A DNA stretch of 64,000 bases from Candidatus Sulfopaludibacter sp. SbA3 (GCA_945893365.1 CAMDED010000002.1:62001-126000); one strand, 5' to 3'; shown: positions 43,050 to 51,905, counted from the stretch's first letter. Notes: generated by a model not told the origin, from the letters alone. Numbers and translations: made by a program.

Positions 43050-44200
43050 AGATTTCAAACGTCGAGCTGTTCGTGCTCCAGTCCGAGGGGCTCTACAACA
43101 ACCCCGAGGGATCGGAAGAGCCGCTCGGTCCCACCTATATGGGGATCGTCCGCGTCACGACCGATTCGGGTCTGCGGGGCTACTCCGATATGGAGACGTG
43201 CGCGAGCGTCGCCAAGGCGTGCGTCGACGCTCCGAAATGGAGCCAGGCGGAAGGCATGGAGTGCTTCGACGGCCTTGCCTCGCTCCTGATCGGCGAGAAC
43301 CCGCTGGAGGTCGAGAGGCTTTGGTACCGCATGTATCGCGGCAGCATCTACTACGGAAGGCGCGGCGTGGCGATTCAGGCGATTTCCGCCATCGACATCG
43401 CATTGTGGGATATCTGCGGGAAGTTTTACAACCAGCCGATCCACATGCTGCTCGGCGGGAAGTGGCGCGATAAGGTCAGGGCCTATGCGAGCACGTTGTT
43501 CCGTCCTACGCCCGAGGCCATGCGGGAAGCGGCGCGGGTGTACGTCGAGCAGGGTTTCACGGCGGTGAAGTTCGGCTGGGGCGTATTCGGCAAGGACCGC
43601 CGACTGGACGTGAAACTGGTGGAAGCCGCGCGCGAGGCGCTGGGGGACGAGCGCGATTTGCTGGTGGACACGGGGTGGTTCGTCGAGCGGACGCCGAAGG
43701 AAGCGATCCAAGTGGTGAAGTCGATCGAGCCGTTCCGTCCGTTCCTGGTGGAAGAACTGCTAAACCCCGAGGACTACGATGGCTACCGTCAGGTGGCGAA
43801 TGCCGTCGATACGCGGATCGCCTGCGGCGAACAGGAAGCCACGGAATGGGGATTCGAGCGATTGATCACGCAGGGCGGCGTGGATGTGGTGCAGCCGGAT
43901 CTCACGCGTTGCGGCGGGTTCACCGTGGGGCGTAAAATTGTCCACATGGCGGAGCGGGCGAATCGCCTGGTGATTCCGCACTCGTGGTCGAGCGATCTGC
44001 TGACCGCGGCGTCCCTGCATTTGACCGCTTTCCTGCGCCGCGCCGAGTTTGTGGAGTTCAGCACATCGCAGGGGCCTTTAAGCCGTATGCTGGTGAAGGA
44101 GCCCCTGCGCATGGTGGACGGGTATCTGCGGGTTCCCGAGGGACCCGGATTGGGTGTCGAGGTGGATGATGGGGTCATCGAAAAGCACAGGATCGGGTAA
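43046..44200 (+). CDS. Mandelate racemase-type enolase-superfamily enzyme
   Basis: 384 residues, TTG start overlapping the previous stop, with GAGGTGG upstream. Metal ligands and catalytic groups of the mandelate racemase subgroup are visible: TAVKFGWG (Lys175), LLVDTGWF (Asp208), FLVEELLNPED (Glu237), GEQEATEW (Glu262) and PHSWSSDLLTA (His312). A capping domain precedes the barrel. Members with this His motif are sugar-acid dehydratases or racemases; the substrate cannot be read off. Its 3' end overlaps the next gene by ~35 bases. Confidence 0.88.
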   Translation: MKISNVELFVLQSEGLYNNPEGSEEPLGPTYMGIVRVTTDSGLRGYSDMETCASVAKACVDAPKWSQAEGMECFDGLASLLIGENPLEVERLWYRMYRGSIYYGRRGVAIQAISAIDIALWDICGKFYNQPIHMLLGGKWRDKVRAYASTLFRPTPEAMREAARVYVEQGFTAVKFGWGVFGKDRRLDVKLVEAAREALGDERDLLVDTGWFVERTPKEAIQVVKSIEPFRPFLVEELLNPEDYDGYRQVANAVDTRIACGEQEATEWGFERLITQGGVDVVQPDLTRCGGFTVGRKIVHMAERANRLVIPHSWSSDLLTAASLHLTAFLRRAEFVEFSTSQGPLSRMLVKEPLRMVDGYLRVPEGPGLGVEVDDGVIEKHRIG

Positions 44201-44873
44201 CCCGATCCTGGACGGCGCGAACGACATCGGCATATGCGAGTTCGCCGAGCAGGCGCTGTATACGGCGGTTGTGTCCGACGCGCTCGATCAGCTTGGCATA
44301 CGCAGCCAGGCGATGCGGGAATATCTGAGGCCGGTATATCCGCGATGCCGCTTTGCCGGGTTCGCGCGGACGATCGCCTGCTCGGATATCTACCACATTC
44401 CCGACGATCCCTACGCCGTGGAGATCGAAGCCATCGACAGCTTCCTGCCGGGCGAAGTGGCCGTCGTGGGGACGCAGCGCTCTTCGCGCAACGCCCCGTG
44501 GGGGGAACTGTTGTCAACGGCAGCCAGGGCGCGGGGAGCGCGAGGCGCGGTGGTGGACGGCCTGGTGCGCGACGTTCGCAAAATCGAGGAGCTTGGTTTC
44601 CCGGTGTTCGCGGCGGGGATCAAGCCGGTCGACTCGATGGGCCGCGGAGTGGTGACGAACTACAATGTGCCGGTCGACTGCGGCGAAGTGCTGGTCAATC
44701 CCGGCGATTTCATCTTCGCCGACGATGACGGTGTGATTGTAGTGCCGCGGGCCATCCTGAAGGACGCGATCGAGTTGGCGGCGGACAAAGTGCGGCGCGA
44801 GAACAGCTCACGCGAAGAGCTGATGCGCGGAGCGATGCTGCGCGACGTATTCAAGAGATACGGAGTTCTTTAG
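44166..44873 (+). CDS. RraA-like aldolase/decarboxylase family protein
   Basis: About 235 residues; the start may be 44166 or 44169 inside the end of the previous gene, giving an overlap of ~35 bases. The fold is that of RraA/HMG aldolase: VVSDALDQLGIRSQ, FAGFARTIAC, FLPGEVAVVGTQ, GARGAVVDGLVRDVRKIEELGFPVFA and VNPGDFIFADDDGVIVVPRA. The motif G-A-x-G-x-x-x-D-G-x-x-R-D is intact, as in HMG/CHA aldolases that split 4-hydroxy-4-methyl-2-oxoglutarate-like compounds with Mg2+. In this operon it may cleave a 2-keto acid formed by the flanking dehydratases. Confidence 0.87.
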   Translation: MMGSSKSTGSGNPILDGANDIGICEFAEQALYTAVVSDALDQLGIRSQAMREYLRPVYPRCRFAGFARTIACSDIYHIPDDPYAVEIEAIDSFLPGEVAVVGTQRSSRNAPWGELLSTAARARGARGAVVDGLVRDVRKIEELGFPVFAAGIKPVDSMGRGVVTNYNVPVDCGEVLVNPGDFIFADDDGVIVVPRAILKDAIELAADKVRRENSSREELMRGAMLRDVFKRYGVL

Positions 44874-44880
44874 GACGGCC

Positions 44881-45996
44881 GTGAAGATCGCGCGAATCGA
44901 AGTCATCCCGGTGCGGGTTCCGATCCGGCCCGAATTCCAGATCCGCGGCAGCCTCGGATTCCATACCGAGTCGCCGTTCGCGATTCTCCGCGTTCAAACG
45001 GATGAAGGGATCACCGGACTGGGTGAGGTGTCGGGCACGCCGGTGTGGAGCGGCGAGGATGCGGTGACCGCGTCGCATGTGATCGGCGGGTTCCTCGAGC
45101 CGGCGTTGAAGGGCGAAGATCCGCGCGATATCGAGAGGCTCACGGCCAAAATGCGCCGCGCCATTGCCGGACATCCGTTCACGAAGTCGGGCGTCGAAAT
45201 CGCGCTCTGGGACATACTGGGGAAGGCGGCGGGCCTGCCAGTGTACCGGCTGCTGGGCGGCGCGGTGCGGGAATGGGTGCCGATCAAAATGTCGGTATCT
45301 GGAGTTGCGCCGGAGCGCGCGGCGGAACTCGCGCGCTTCGCGCTCAGCCGCGGGCTGACTGCGCTCAAGGTGAAGGTGGGGATCGATCCGGAGAGCGACG
45401 TGGAACGCGTTAAGGCCGTGCGGGCCGCGGTGGGTCCGGACTTCCGCGTTGGTGTGGACGCGAACGGCGGCTGGACGCCGCGCGTCGCGATTCAGACGAT
45501 CCGGCGCCTCGTGGATACCTGCGGGATCTACTTCGCCGAACAACCGGTTGCGCCGCTTGACTTGCAGTGGATGGTGGACGTACGGCGCAATGTGTCCGTC
45601 CCTGTGATGGCCGATGAAAGCTGCTACACGCTGCAAGACGCGATGGCGCTGGTGCGCGCCGGGGCGGCGGACATTCTTTCGGTCTATGTGGGCAAGGGCG
45701 GAGGGATCGGTCCGGCGCGGAAGATAGCGGCGGTCGCGGAGGCGGCGGGTTTGACCTGCACCATCGGAAGCAACCTGGAACTGGGAATCGCCAGCGCGGC
45801 GATGACGCACCTGGCGACGGCGTCCTACGGCGTCGGCGCGGAGGAATTTCCGTGTGATATTCTCGGGCCGATCGCGTATGAGCACGATCTGCTGGCGGAG
45901 CCGATCGAGTTCCGGAGTGGGGCGGTACGAGCGCCCGGGGGGCCGGGTCTGGGAGTGTCCCTCGATGAAGACGCGTTGGCTCGCTACCGCGTGTGA
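44881..45996 (+). CDS. Muconate-lactonizing-type enolase-superfamily enzyme
   Basis: 371 residues, GTG start 7 bases after the RraA-like stop. Catalytic pattern of the MLE subgroup: ALKVKVG (Lys163, Lys165), FRVGVDANGG (Asp193), YFAEQPV (Glu220), VMADES (Asp245), and SVYVGKGGG (Lys272). Two lysines on opposite barrel faces are typical of racemases, cycloisomerases and dehydratases in this subgroup. It differs from the mandelate-racemase-type enzyme two genes upstream, so the pathway uses two distinct enolase-superfamily steps. Last gene of the 42018-45996 operon. Confidence 0.87.
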   Translation: MKIARIEVIPVRVPIRPEFQIRGSLGFHTESPFAILRVQTDEGITGLGEVSGTPVWSGEDAVTASHVIGGFLEPALKGEDPRDIERLTAKMRRAIAGHPFTKSGVEIALWDILGKAAGLPVYRLLGGAVREWVPIKMSVSGVAPERAAELARFALSRGLTALKVKVGIDPESDVERVKAVRAAVGPDFRVGVDANGGWTPRVAIQTIRRLVDTCGIYFAEQPVAPLDLQWMVDVRRNVSVPVMADESCYTLQDAMALVRAGAADILSVYVGKGGGIGPARKIAAVAEAAGLTCTIGSNLELGIASAAMTHLATASYGVGAEEFPCDILGPIAYEHDLLAEPIEFRSGAVRAPGGPGLGVSLDEDALARYRV

Positions 45997-46120
45997 GCCG
46001 GTCCATGCCGTGATAGGCGAATTCGATGAGGATGCGCTTGTTCGAGCGGGCGCCGTCCTTGCGCCAGCCGTCCGCGTTGGGATCACCGGCTGCACCCTTG
46101 CCGTAGCGGGTGATCTACGG
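45997..46120 (-). pseudogene. Short minus-strand coding remnant, family unknown
   Basis: A ~45-residue minus-strand stretch reads RYGKGAAGDPNADGWRKDGA followed by RSNKRILIEFAYHGMDRL, with a clearly protein-like pattern but no start, stop or complete domain. It directly abuts the end of the enolase-superfamily gene. I could not assign a family. The remainder of 45997-46285 shows no gene. Confidence 0.3.
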
Positions 46121-46268
46121 ATTGCCGTCTCTCGCGAAGGGCGCGCTCTGGATCACAGGTACTGCGCATTGAACTAGGTTTGTGTTTCCCTAAGTCCCGG
46201 TCCGGCTGCACTTTCATGCCGCGGAATACGCGCGGCAGAACTCGATCAGATTCTCGATCGAACACACT

Positions 46269-46292
46269 AGAGCATGCCTTAGAGCATGCCTT
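46269..46292. repeat. 12-bp tandem duplication at the edge of the DUF983 copy
   Basis: TAGAGCATGCCT occurs twice in succession immediately before and into the start of the decayed DUF983 copy. It marks the left end of the duplicated segment. Confidence 0.8.
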
Positions 46293-46560
46293 CCCTGCGC
46301 GGCGTCGTCCGGAAAGTCTGCCCGCGATGCGAGCGGGGCGCCGTTTACCGCGAAGGCCTCACGATGTACGGGCGGCGCCCGGTATGCGACCTGAAATACG
46401 AGCATGAGCAGGGCTATTCCCTGGGCGCGATGTACGTCAGCCATCATGATGGGAGTGCCGCTCGTTCTGGCGCTGGTGCTGTTCTACCGGAAGCTTACGA
46501 TCCGGCCCCTGCAAGGCTGATTCTCGCGGCCGCGCTTACTTTATTCCAAAGTTTGGGGCT
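46286..46560 (+). pseudogene. Decayed copy of the DUF983 gene (intact copy at 51544)
   Basis: Nearly identical at nucleotide level to 51544-51815 over the first ~170 bases (PSLRGVVRKVCPRCERGAVY), then frameshifted by a one-base insertion at AGCCATCATGATG (AGCTACATGATG in the intact copy), with small deletions near CCCTGCAAGG. It also lost a zinc-ribbon cysteine (CPVC reads RPVC). The membrane helices are destroyed. Confidence 0.85.
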
Positions 46561-46648
46561 TCAGGCGCGCTGGAGGTTTTCGCGGAATGAAACCGATGAC
46601 GTGAGGGAGCGTTCCCTCTGATAGCCGGGACCGCGCGATACTCTAATA

Positions 46649-48988
46649 ATGGCCCTGCCGCGGGACAACTCAACAAGTGGACGTGCTGCCCGGGTGGGCT
46701 TTCTGACGACTTTGGGCGTGAATATTGGGGATGAGTTCATCCGCGAGGGTGTTCTTCACTGCCTGGAGCAATTGGGGCTCGCTGTCGAGCCGTATTTCGT
46801 GAACAAGCATGACCGGGAGTCGTTGACCTCCATTCAGGATGTGGAGATTGAGAGCATCGGAGACAAAATTCGGAACACCGATCTCTTCATTCAAAGCGGC
46901 GCGCCGGTTTATTGGCACCATGGCTACGGAGGGCACAATTCCACTCTTGCCGAATGGCATGGCTGGGCGTGGGAAGAACGAATATTACCTCCTGGCGGCC
47001 CAGTTTTCGTCAACCTCGGCGCGGGTAGTTGCCAAGCCTGGGGTGATCAGGGAGACAGCTTCGTGGCTGATCCGGCATGCGCAGAGTTTGCGATTCGAGC
47101 CGGTCAACGGGCGGCGCTCACGACGGTGCGTGACCCGGTGGCGGCAAATATCCTCGAACGCCTTGGCGTGGCGCATGAGCGCCTGCCCTGCCCGGCCTTT
47201 CTCGCGGCCGGCCGGCGCCGGCCCGGGCAAGGCAGCGGTGATCTGATTGCGGTCAATCTCATGCCGAAAGGCGGGCATTACGACTTCAGCGTGGGGTTGG
47301 CGACGGGATCCTGGATTGTCCGGCTTCATACCCTCCTCGAAGAACTGCGACTGGTAGGGCGGATTCTCTTTCTCTGCCACGACCGGGAGGAGGAGGAATT
47401 CGCCGCTCAGTTTGCGAGCGGCGGGGAACGGGTTTTCCGGGCCGCGGCGTACCGCGACTACCTTGACATATTCCCGGTTCTCACGGCGATCTTTGCGAAC
47501 CGTGTCCATGCCGCGGTGACTGCGGCCGGGTTCGGCATTCCCGCCATGATCGCCGGGTCGGATACACGCGCCAGAATCGGGGAGTGGATCGGACTGCGCG
47601 TTTTCGAGGCGCGGACATTGGATCCGGCGGAGGCTGCCGCAGGGATGGCTGAACTTGTTCGAAATCGGGGAAGGGAGAGCGAAAGGTTACGCGTACTGCG
47701 TCAGGAGACGGTGAAGCGTTATTCGGCCCTGCTGGAGCCGGTAATCGCGAGAATGCCCCAACGGAGCCGGATTCGGCCGAAAATCAGCGCTGAACACCCG
47801 GTACGGAGGTGGCTGCGGCTCCATGGCGAAGGGTGGCGTGAGCGCATAGGACTGGAGCCGTTGTGGGTGATCGGCGAATCCGGGTTGCACCCGCCCGAAC
47901 CCTACCAAGGGGCCAAGCTTCGCTGGACCAATGGATCGGCGGAATTTTCGCTGCCGCAGGAATTGGAGCCTGTTTCGGGCAGGCTGGGATTGCAGTTGTG
48001 GGGAGTCCATCCAGCGGGTTATGAGTTTTCCGTGGATGTCAACGGCGAGCGGATTTTGACGGCGAAAACCGATGAAGGGGGAGCTTGGGAAGGAGATGTT
48101 TCGTTTCCTGAACAGCAGGTACGCAGCATCGCAATCGTCAGCAGCCAGATGCGGCCAGATGGGGACACACGGGTTCTGGGTGTAGCGCTGCGAAAATTGT
48201 GGCTTGCCGCGGCGGGCGGAAATGTGGTGGTCGTGGCTGAAAAGAAGCGATTTGACGATCACGCAGGAATGCAACCACGAAAGCCCGACCGGAAGGATTG
48301 GCGCCCTGGCGGGGAGCATGAAGAGGGTGGGTCCAGCAAAACGATTGAGAGTCATGGACGGTGCGAGTGGGGGAAGGCAACGAGGCAAGATTTCCTGGAC
48401 CAGGGCCGATGGACGCCCCAGACCGTGATGATGCGCGCCATTCAGAAATGGATTGGCGAAGCCGCGGTAGAGGTGACGGAGGCCCTCAGCATCGACAAGA
48501 ACCCGACGATGGAGCCGCTCATACGAGAGAAATGGCCCAAGGTCCGGATTCACGAGGCCGTCTATCCTGAGCAGGACGCCATGGCGCTTCGCTATCCCGA
48601 TTCGACCTTCGACCTGGTGTTCTCGCATCAGGTTCTGGAGCATATTCCCCGGCCGTGGCTGGCGGCTCAAGAGATGATCCGGGTCTTGAAACCGGGCGGA
48701 ATCGGCATTCACACGACATGTGCCTTCAATCCCCGCCACGGACCACCGCACTTCCGAGACTACTATCGGTTTCATCCCGAAGGACTTGTCGAGATTTTTG
48801 GCGGCATGGAGGTTGAGGAATGCGCTGAATGGGGCAATCGCGAAGCGATCCGGCACAATGTCTCGGTGGAGGATGGGCATGGGGAACTGGGAGGCAGAAG
48901 ATTCGGAGAGGACATCGGATCCTGGAGCGATGGGCTGTACCCGTGGCATAGCTGGATCATTTTTCAAAAGCCGGTCTCGCAACGCTAG
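46649..48988 (+). CDS. Polysaccharide pyruvyltransferase-like protein fused to a methyltransferase-like domain
   Basis: 779 residues. Residues ~15-345 are a polysaccharide pyruvyltransferase domain (VGFLTTLGVNIGDEFIREGV, SGAPVYWHHGYGG, ALTTVRDPVAANILERLG, IFANRVHAAVTAAGFGIPAM). Residues ~385-530 are an unassigned beta-rich segment (VIGESGLHPPEPY, GRLGLQLWGVHPAGYEFSV). After a charged linker, ~590-779 is methyltransferase-11-like (MALRYPDSTFDLVFSHQVLE, HIPRPWLAAQEMIRVLKPGG) but without a clear glycine-rich SAM motif I upstream. The linker (KKRFDDHAGMQPRKPDRKDW) looks non-native, so this may be two genes joined by a deletion. Likely role: decoration of a surface glycan, with the neighbouring methyltransferase and glycosyltransferase genes. 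Confidence 0.7.
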   Translation: MALPRDNSTSGRAARVGFLTTLGVNIGDEFIREGVLHCLEQLGLAVEPYFVNKHDRESLTSIQDVEIESIGDKIRNTDLFIQSGAPVYWHHGYGGHNSTLAEWHGWAWEERILPPGGPVFVNLGAGSCQAWGDQGDSFVADPACAEFAIRAGQRAALTTVRDPVAANILERLGVAHERLPCPAFLAAGRRRPGQGSGDLIAVNLMPKGGHYDFSVGLATGSWIVRLHTLLEELRLVGRILFLCHDREEEEFAAQFASGGERVFRAAAYRDYLDIFPVLTAIFANRVHAAVTAAGFGIPAMIAGSDTRARIGEWIGLRVFEARTLDPAEAAAGMAELVRNRGRESERLRVLRQETVKRYSALLEPVIARMPQRSRIRPKISAEHPVRRWLRLHGEGWRERIGLEPLWVIGESGLHPPEPYQGAKLRWTNGSAEFSLPQELEPVSGRLGLQLWGVHPAGYEFSVDVNGERILTAKTDEGGAWEGDVSFPEQQVRSIAIVSSQMRPDGDTRVLGVALRKLWLAAAGGNVVVVAEKKRFDDHAGMQPRKPDRKDWRPGGEHEEGGSSKTIESHGRCEWGKATRQDFLDQGRWTPQTVMMRAIQKWIGEAAVEVTEALSIDKNPTMEPLIREKWPKVRIHEAVYPEQDAMALRYPDSTFDLVFSHQVLEHIPRPWLAAQEMIRVLKPGGIGIHTTCAFNPRHGPPHFRDYYRFHPEGLVEIFGGMEVEECAEWGNREAIRHNVSVEDGHGELGGRRFGEDIGSWSDGLYPWHSWIIFQKPVSQR

Positions 48989-49060
48989 GGCCGGGCGAAG
49001 GCAGCGGCGATGCGGCGGCGGCCGGCGCCTTCGAACAGGCGACTGTCGAGAAGGACTCTC

Positions 49061-49816
49061 ATGACATCCTGTTCCCGCTTACGGAGTATTCGTGAACGTC
49101 TGCTGAATCGTTCCTGCGATGAGGGAGTGTTTTCCGCTTTCGCCCGGATCCTGCGGCCCGGGCAGACCGTCGTGGATGCCGGCGCGCATGTCGGCCGGTA
49201 TAGGTGTCCATTTCTCACGGCTGGTCGGGCAGGAAGGGAAGGTCTGGGCGTTGGTGCCAGTTCCCGAGAACTATTGGATGCTTCAGGCGACGCTGGCGCT
49301 GAATCGGATTGAGAACGTGACCGCGAAGCGTCTGGCGGTTTCGGCGACCGACGGGATGGCCGAGATGAATGTCTTCGAGGATCCGTTTTCTTCCTGGAGC
49401 AGTCCGGGTTCACCGGTGATGCGATCCCCGGATGGCCGGGAGGTCCGGCCACTGAAACAAGTGGCGGTTGTGACGCAGACGCTGGAACGGTTTTGCCGGG
49501 AACAATCGATCGGTCATATATCCACGGGCTGAAGATCGATGTGGAAGGTTTTGAGCAGGCGGTGCTGACAGGAGCATTGCCGCTTTTGAGGGATCATAGG
49601 ATTGGCATGATTTGCTTTGAGGTTTCCGAACTGCCATTTGCCGGTACGGGATTCAGCCCTGATATGATCCGGGAACTGCTCAAAGCGTACGGGTACGATA
49701 TTTGCTCGTTCGATTTGTGTGAAGAGCGATTCCGCCAGGTGGAGGGTGACTTCTCCCGCTTCCATGGCGATTTTTTCGCCTTCCACGCACGGCCGGAATC
49801 GAGCCGGGAGATCTGA
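49061..49816 (+). pseudogene. FkbM-family methyltransferase with two compensating frameshifts
   Basis: Three open pieces in order cover one FkbM domain: frame 1 to ~49200 (GQTVVDAGAHVG, motif I), frame 2 from ~49200 to ~49510 (HFSRLVGQEGKVWALVPVP, LERFCREQ), then frame 1 again (LKIDVEGFEQAVLTGALPLL, ICFEV). A +1 shift near 49200 and a -1 shift near 49510 restore the original frame. If these are real the gene is dead; if they are assembly errors it encodes a ~250-residue SAM-dependent methyltransferase. Confidence 0.75.
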
Positions 49817-49819
49817 CAA

Positions 49820-50701
49820 TTGACGCGAAGCCCTGTGGTTCTTTTGGTTTTCAACCGGCCGGCGCTCACGGCCAGAGTGTTCGAGAGTACCCGGCGGGCC
49901 AGGCCCGCGAAACTTCTTCTGGTGGCGGACGGGCCGCGCGACGACAAGCCCTCCGATGCGGGTCGCTGCCAGGAGGTGCGTGAGATTATCTCCCGGGTAG
50001 ACTGGCCCTGCGATGTGTACCGGGAGTTTAGTGAAATCAATCTCGGCTGCAGGAAACGGGTTTCTTCCGGTCTGGACTGGGCGTTTAGAACGGTAGACAG
50101 GGCCATTGTTTTGGAAGACGATTGCTGGCCGGCGCCGGACTTCTTTCCGTTCTGCGACGCAATGCTCGAGCGCTACGCAGACGACACGCGCATCATGCAG
50201 GTCTGTGGCAACAACCTGGCTGGCGCACGGGCGCCGATCGTCGACAGTTATTCTTTTTCGAAGATCGGGCCAATCTGGGGATGGGCGAGTTGGAGGAGGG
50301 CCTGGTCCTTTTACGACGTGGAGATGAGAAGCTGGCCGCGGGTGGTGGAAGAGAAGATCTATGAACAATTCTGGGATCTATCCCACGAGATTGATTTCCG
50401 GTTTCCTTTGTACCAGGAAGTTTACCGGGGGACAGTGAACACGTGGGATATTCAATGGGGGTATGCCAAATTGATGCAGCGTGGATTGTCGATCATTCCG
50501 GCCGAGAACCTCATTTCAAACCTAGGATTTGACGACGGCTCGGACTCGACACACACCGGGAACAAAGACCATCCCGCGGCGGCACTGCCATGCGGCGAGC
50601 TTCAATTTCCGTTGCGTCATCCAACAACAGTTGAGCGAAACAAGAGATTGGAGTTGGGTATTGACACGGTGCTGTCGGGCCGGCCCTTGTTGGGGTATTG
50701 A
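49820..50701 (+). CDS. Glycosyltransferase family 2-like protein
   Basis: 293 residues, TTG start four bases after the methyltransferase stop, with GGGAG ~12 bases upstream. The nucleotide-sugar binding GT-A fold is indicated by VVLLVFNRPALTARVFES, KLLLVADGPRDD, SGLDWAFRTVDRAIVLEDDC (EDDC, the DxD-type motif) and IGPIWGWASWRRAWSFYD, a block common in hemolytic/capsular GTs of this group. C-terminal residues LISNLGFDDGSDSTHTGN fit the acceptor side. Acceptor and sugar unknown; context suggests a cell-surface glycan. Confidence 0.85.
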   Translation: MTRSPVVLLVFNRPALTARVFESTRRARPAKLLLVADGPRDDKPSDAGRCQEVREIISRVDWPCDVYREFSEINLGCRKRVSSGLDWAFRTVDRAIVLEDDCWPAPDFFPFCDAMLERYADDTRIMQVCGNNLAGARAPIVDSYSFSKIGPIWGWASWRRAWSFYDVEMRSWPRVVEEKIYEQFWDLSHEIDFRFPLYQEVYRGTVNTWDIQWGYAKLMQRGLSIIPAENLISNLGFDDGSDSTHTGNKDHPAAALPCGELQFPLRHPTTVERNKRLELGIDTVLSGRPLLGY

Positions 50702-50902
50702 CTCCACACGTTACCGCTACGCGCGCCAAATCGCTGATGGGAAGCTCTACCCTGTGCAAGGCCGGACATGAGACGCATTGGATGGTCATGAGTCGATGGC
50801 CAACTGGAGCACCTACTCCCAGTCGGTTCGCAAGCGCAGCCTTCCCTTTGGTTAAGGGTGCATCCTTTCGTGGAGTGACGGCAAGCGCCCGGTGACCTGC
50901 CC

Positions 50903-51204
50903 ATGATGGGATTCTTAGCCCGCCGGGGACGTCGGCTGATCTGGCGGGACGGCGCGCGCCTTCCAGACCAGTTGGGAAGCGGTACATCGGCCGGTGGAAT
51001 GGTTTGTCGAGTGGGTTTGGCGCACCGCCAACTGCGCGGCGTCGAATCTATCGGCGTGGACGAAATTCATTGGGGACGTGGCTTGAAGGCGGACAACTTC
51101 TTGACTGTAATCTGCCAAATCGACGCCGGATGCCGGCGTTTGGTGGGGGTGGGACGCCGGAGTTCGCAGGCCATGCTGCGGCGGAGCCTGAAGGCAGTGG
51201 GACG
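50903..51204 (+). mobile_element. ISL3-family transposase remnant
   Basis: Frames alternate (1, 3, 1) but read in order RRLIWRD, TARAFQTSWEAVHRPVEWFV and GLAHRQLRGVESIGVDEIHWG followed by RGLKADNFLTVICQID and SLKAVG. VDEIHWGRG carries the first catalytic Asp of ISL3 DDE transposases. The element lacks its N-terminal zinc region and everything after ~51204, where it meets a dapD fragment. 50702-50902 gives no further recognisable sequence. Confidence 0.8.
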
Positions 51205-51535
51205 GGGTCGTCGAAGACGACGTACTGATCGGCGGCAACTGCGGCCTGTACGAGGGCGTGGTGGTAAAGAAGCGCACGGTACTCGGCACCGGCACGATTC
51301 TGAACCCGTCAACGCCGGTCTACGATCTGGTGCGCGGCACGGTGTACAAGGCGACGGAATCGCAGCCGCTGGTTATCCCCGAAGAAGCGGTAGTGGTTGC
51401 GGGGTCGCGCGCGGTTTCGAGCGGCCCCGGCAGGGAATGGGGCATCTCTCTACACGCCGGTAATCGTGAAATACCGCGATTCGAAGACGGACGCGCGAAT
51501 TCAGCTCGAAGACCTTTTTACGCTAGTCTGCTACG
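51205..51535 (+). pseudogene. 5'-truncated dapD remnant (tetrahydrodipicolinate N-succinyltransferase)
   Basis: Coding starts abruptly after the IS remnant: VEDDVLIGGNCGLYEGVVVK, RTVLGTGTILNPSTPVYDLV, RGTVYKATESQPLVIPEEAV, SRAVSSGPGREWGISL, then a small deletion near 51450 moves the frame to YTPVIVKYRDSKTDARIQLE. These are the left-handed beta-helix and C-terminus of DapD. The N-terminal ~160 residues are missing. The true dapD, if present, must be elsewhere. Confidence 0.85.
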
Positions 51536-51543
51536 CTAAAGCA

Positions 51544-51882
51544 GTGCCTTCCCTGCGCGGCGTCGTCCGGAAAGTCTGCCCGCGATGCGAGCGGGGGGCC
51601 GTTTACCGCAAAGGCCTCACGATGTACGAGCGGTGCCCGGTATGCGACCTGAAATACGAGCGTGAGCAGGGCTACTTCCTGGGCGCGATGTACGTCAGCT
51701 ACATGATGGGAGTGCCGCTCGTCCTGGCGCTGGTGCTGTTCTACTGGAAGCTCACGAACTGGCCCCTGCAACGGCTGATTCTCGCGGCCGCGGTTACTTT
51801 TCTGCTTTTCGTTCCGGCAATTATCAAGTACTCGCGCATCGCGTGGCTGCATATCGATCGAACGTTCGACCCGGACAAATAA
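51544..51882 (+). CDS. DUF983 family membrane protein
   Basis: 112 residues from GTG 51544. The zinc ribbon CPRCERGAVY...CPVCDLKYE is complete, followed by two membrane helices (GVPLVLALVLFYW, LILAAAVTFLLFVPAIIKYSR) and the conserved WLHIDRTFDP tail. DUF983 proteins are small inner-membrane proteins of unknown function, often near cytochrome or lipid genes. It follows the dapD remnant and precedes trpC by 23 bases, so it may be co-transcribed with the trp operon. A decayed duplicate lies 5.2 kb upstream. Confidence 0.88.
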   Translation: MPSLRGVVRKVCPRCERGAVYRKGLTMYERCPVCDLKYEREQGYFLGAMYVSYMMGVPLVLALVLFYWKLTNWPLQRLILAAAVTFLLFVPAIIKYSRIAWLHIDRTFDPDK

Positions 51883-51905
51883 GCCGTTTTGTTACGATAA
51901 GACTA

